Part shown: positions 5,461 through 5,500 of the stretch, one piece after another
How the letters are laid out: each line of letters opens with the position of its first letter
Position numbering within the stretch: the stretch's first letter is position 1
Notes under the pieces: model-generated
The model's database searches: none
What the model was told of the DNA's origin: nothing
Seen by the model: only the letters and a program-made list of their open reading frames with translations
Program-made: the position numbers and the translations under genes
Assembly: GCA_021799715.1 (NCBI GenBank)
Contig: JAJYZY010000149.1
Coordinates: forward strand, 1 to 5,500
Length of the DNA stretch: 5,500 bases
Direction of reading: 5' to 3'
Source: Planctomycetota bacterium
Lineage (GTDB): Bacteria; Planctomycetota; Phycisphaerae; WQYP01

Positions 5461-5500
5461 ATGGGGAACTCAAACCCGCAGCCCACCAGCGCACCGTCAG
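5461..5500 (+). CDS. Possible start of a plus-strand gene, cut by the right edge
   Basis: An ATG at 5461 follows a G-run (GGGGGGA, 5447-5453) by 7 nt, which could act as a Shine-Dalgarno. It opens 13 codons reading MGNSNPQPTSAPS before the window ends. A polar, proline- and serine-rich N-terminus is plausible for a disordered leader, as in the nearby glycosyltransferase. A TATAAT box lies about 50 bp upstream. Too little is present to name a product, and it could be chance. Confidence 0.25.
   Translation, partial: MGNSNPQPTSAPS

Noticed and set aside
5282..5494. 70-codon minus-strand open frame, considered as the end of a prepilin-like protein
   Set aside because: It starts at a GTG by the window edge. 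I could not see a prepilin C-terminal motif or any other family signature, so I left it as unassigned.

Overview
The window reads as ordinary bacterial chromosome of moderate GC content. No IS element, phage gene, CRISPR array, tRNA or rRNA is visible. The TIGR02943-like ECF sigma factor, the small paired-CxxC protein and the style of the membrane glycosyltransferase suggest a planctomycete, perhaps Phycisphaerae, or another PVC-group bacterium. That placement is inferred from remembered family resemblance, not from a search.

Layout, left to right. Positions 1-519 (minus) hold the first 173 codons of an ECF sigma factor whose end lies off the left edge. Positions 642-956 (minus) hold a 104-residue protein with four CxxC pairs, arranged as two ClpX-like zinc-finger units. 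A 147-bp divergent spacer (957-1103) carries a 14-bp perfect palindrome, a possible promoter and GC-rich hairpins. It leads to atpC (1104-1508, plus), the epsilon subunit of F1 ATP synthase. atpC ends 42 bp from a convergent 624-residue multispan membrane glycosyltransferase of the GT39/ArnT type (1551-3425, minus). A 165-bp spacer then holds a very strong intrinsic terminator that ends the next gene, a class-V PLP aminotransferase (3591-4730, minus). That gene has a clear sigma70-type promoter (4823-4850) and Shine-Dalgarno site. Positions 4851-5460 contain no gene I can support, only small inverted repeats and a possible rightward promoter. A plausible new plus-strand gene may start at 5461.

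The genes do not form one pathway. The sigma factor and zinc-finger protein may be co-transcribed, since they are co-directional and 122 bp apart. atpC, the glycosyltransferase and the aminotransferase look like three separate transcription units. The most notable points are atpC standing alone without atpD, the duplicated ClpX-type zinc module upstream of a sigma factor, and the long unassigned region with two matching GGTAA/TTACC dyads. I see no convincing undescribed multi-gene system.
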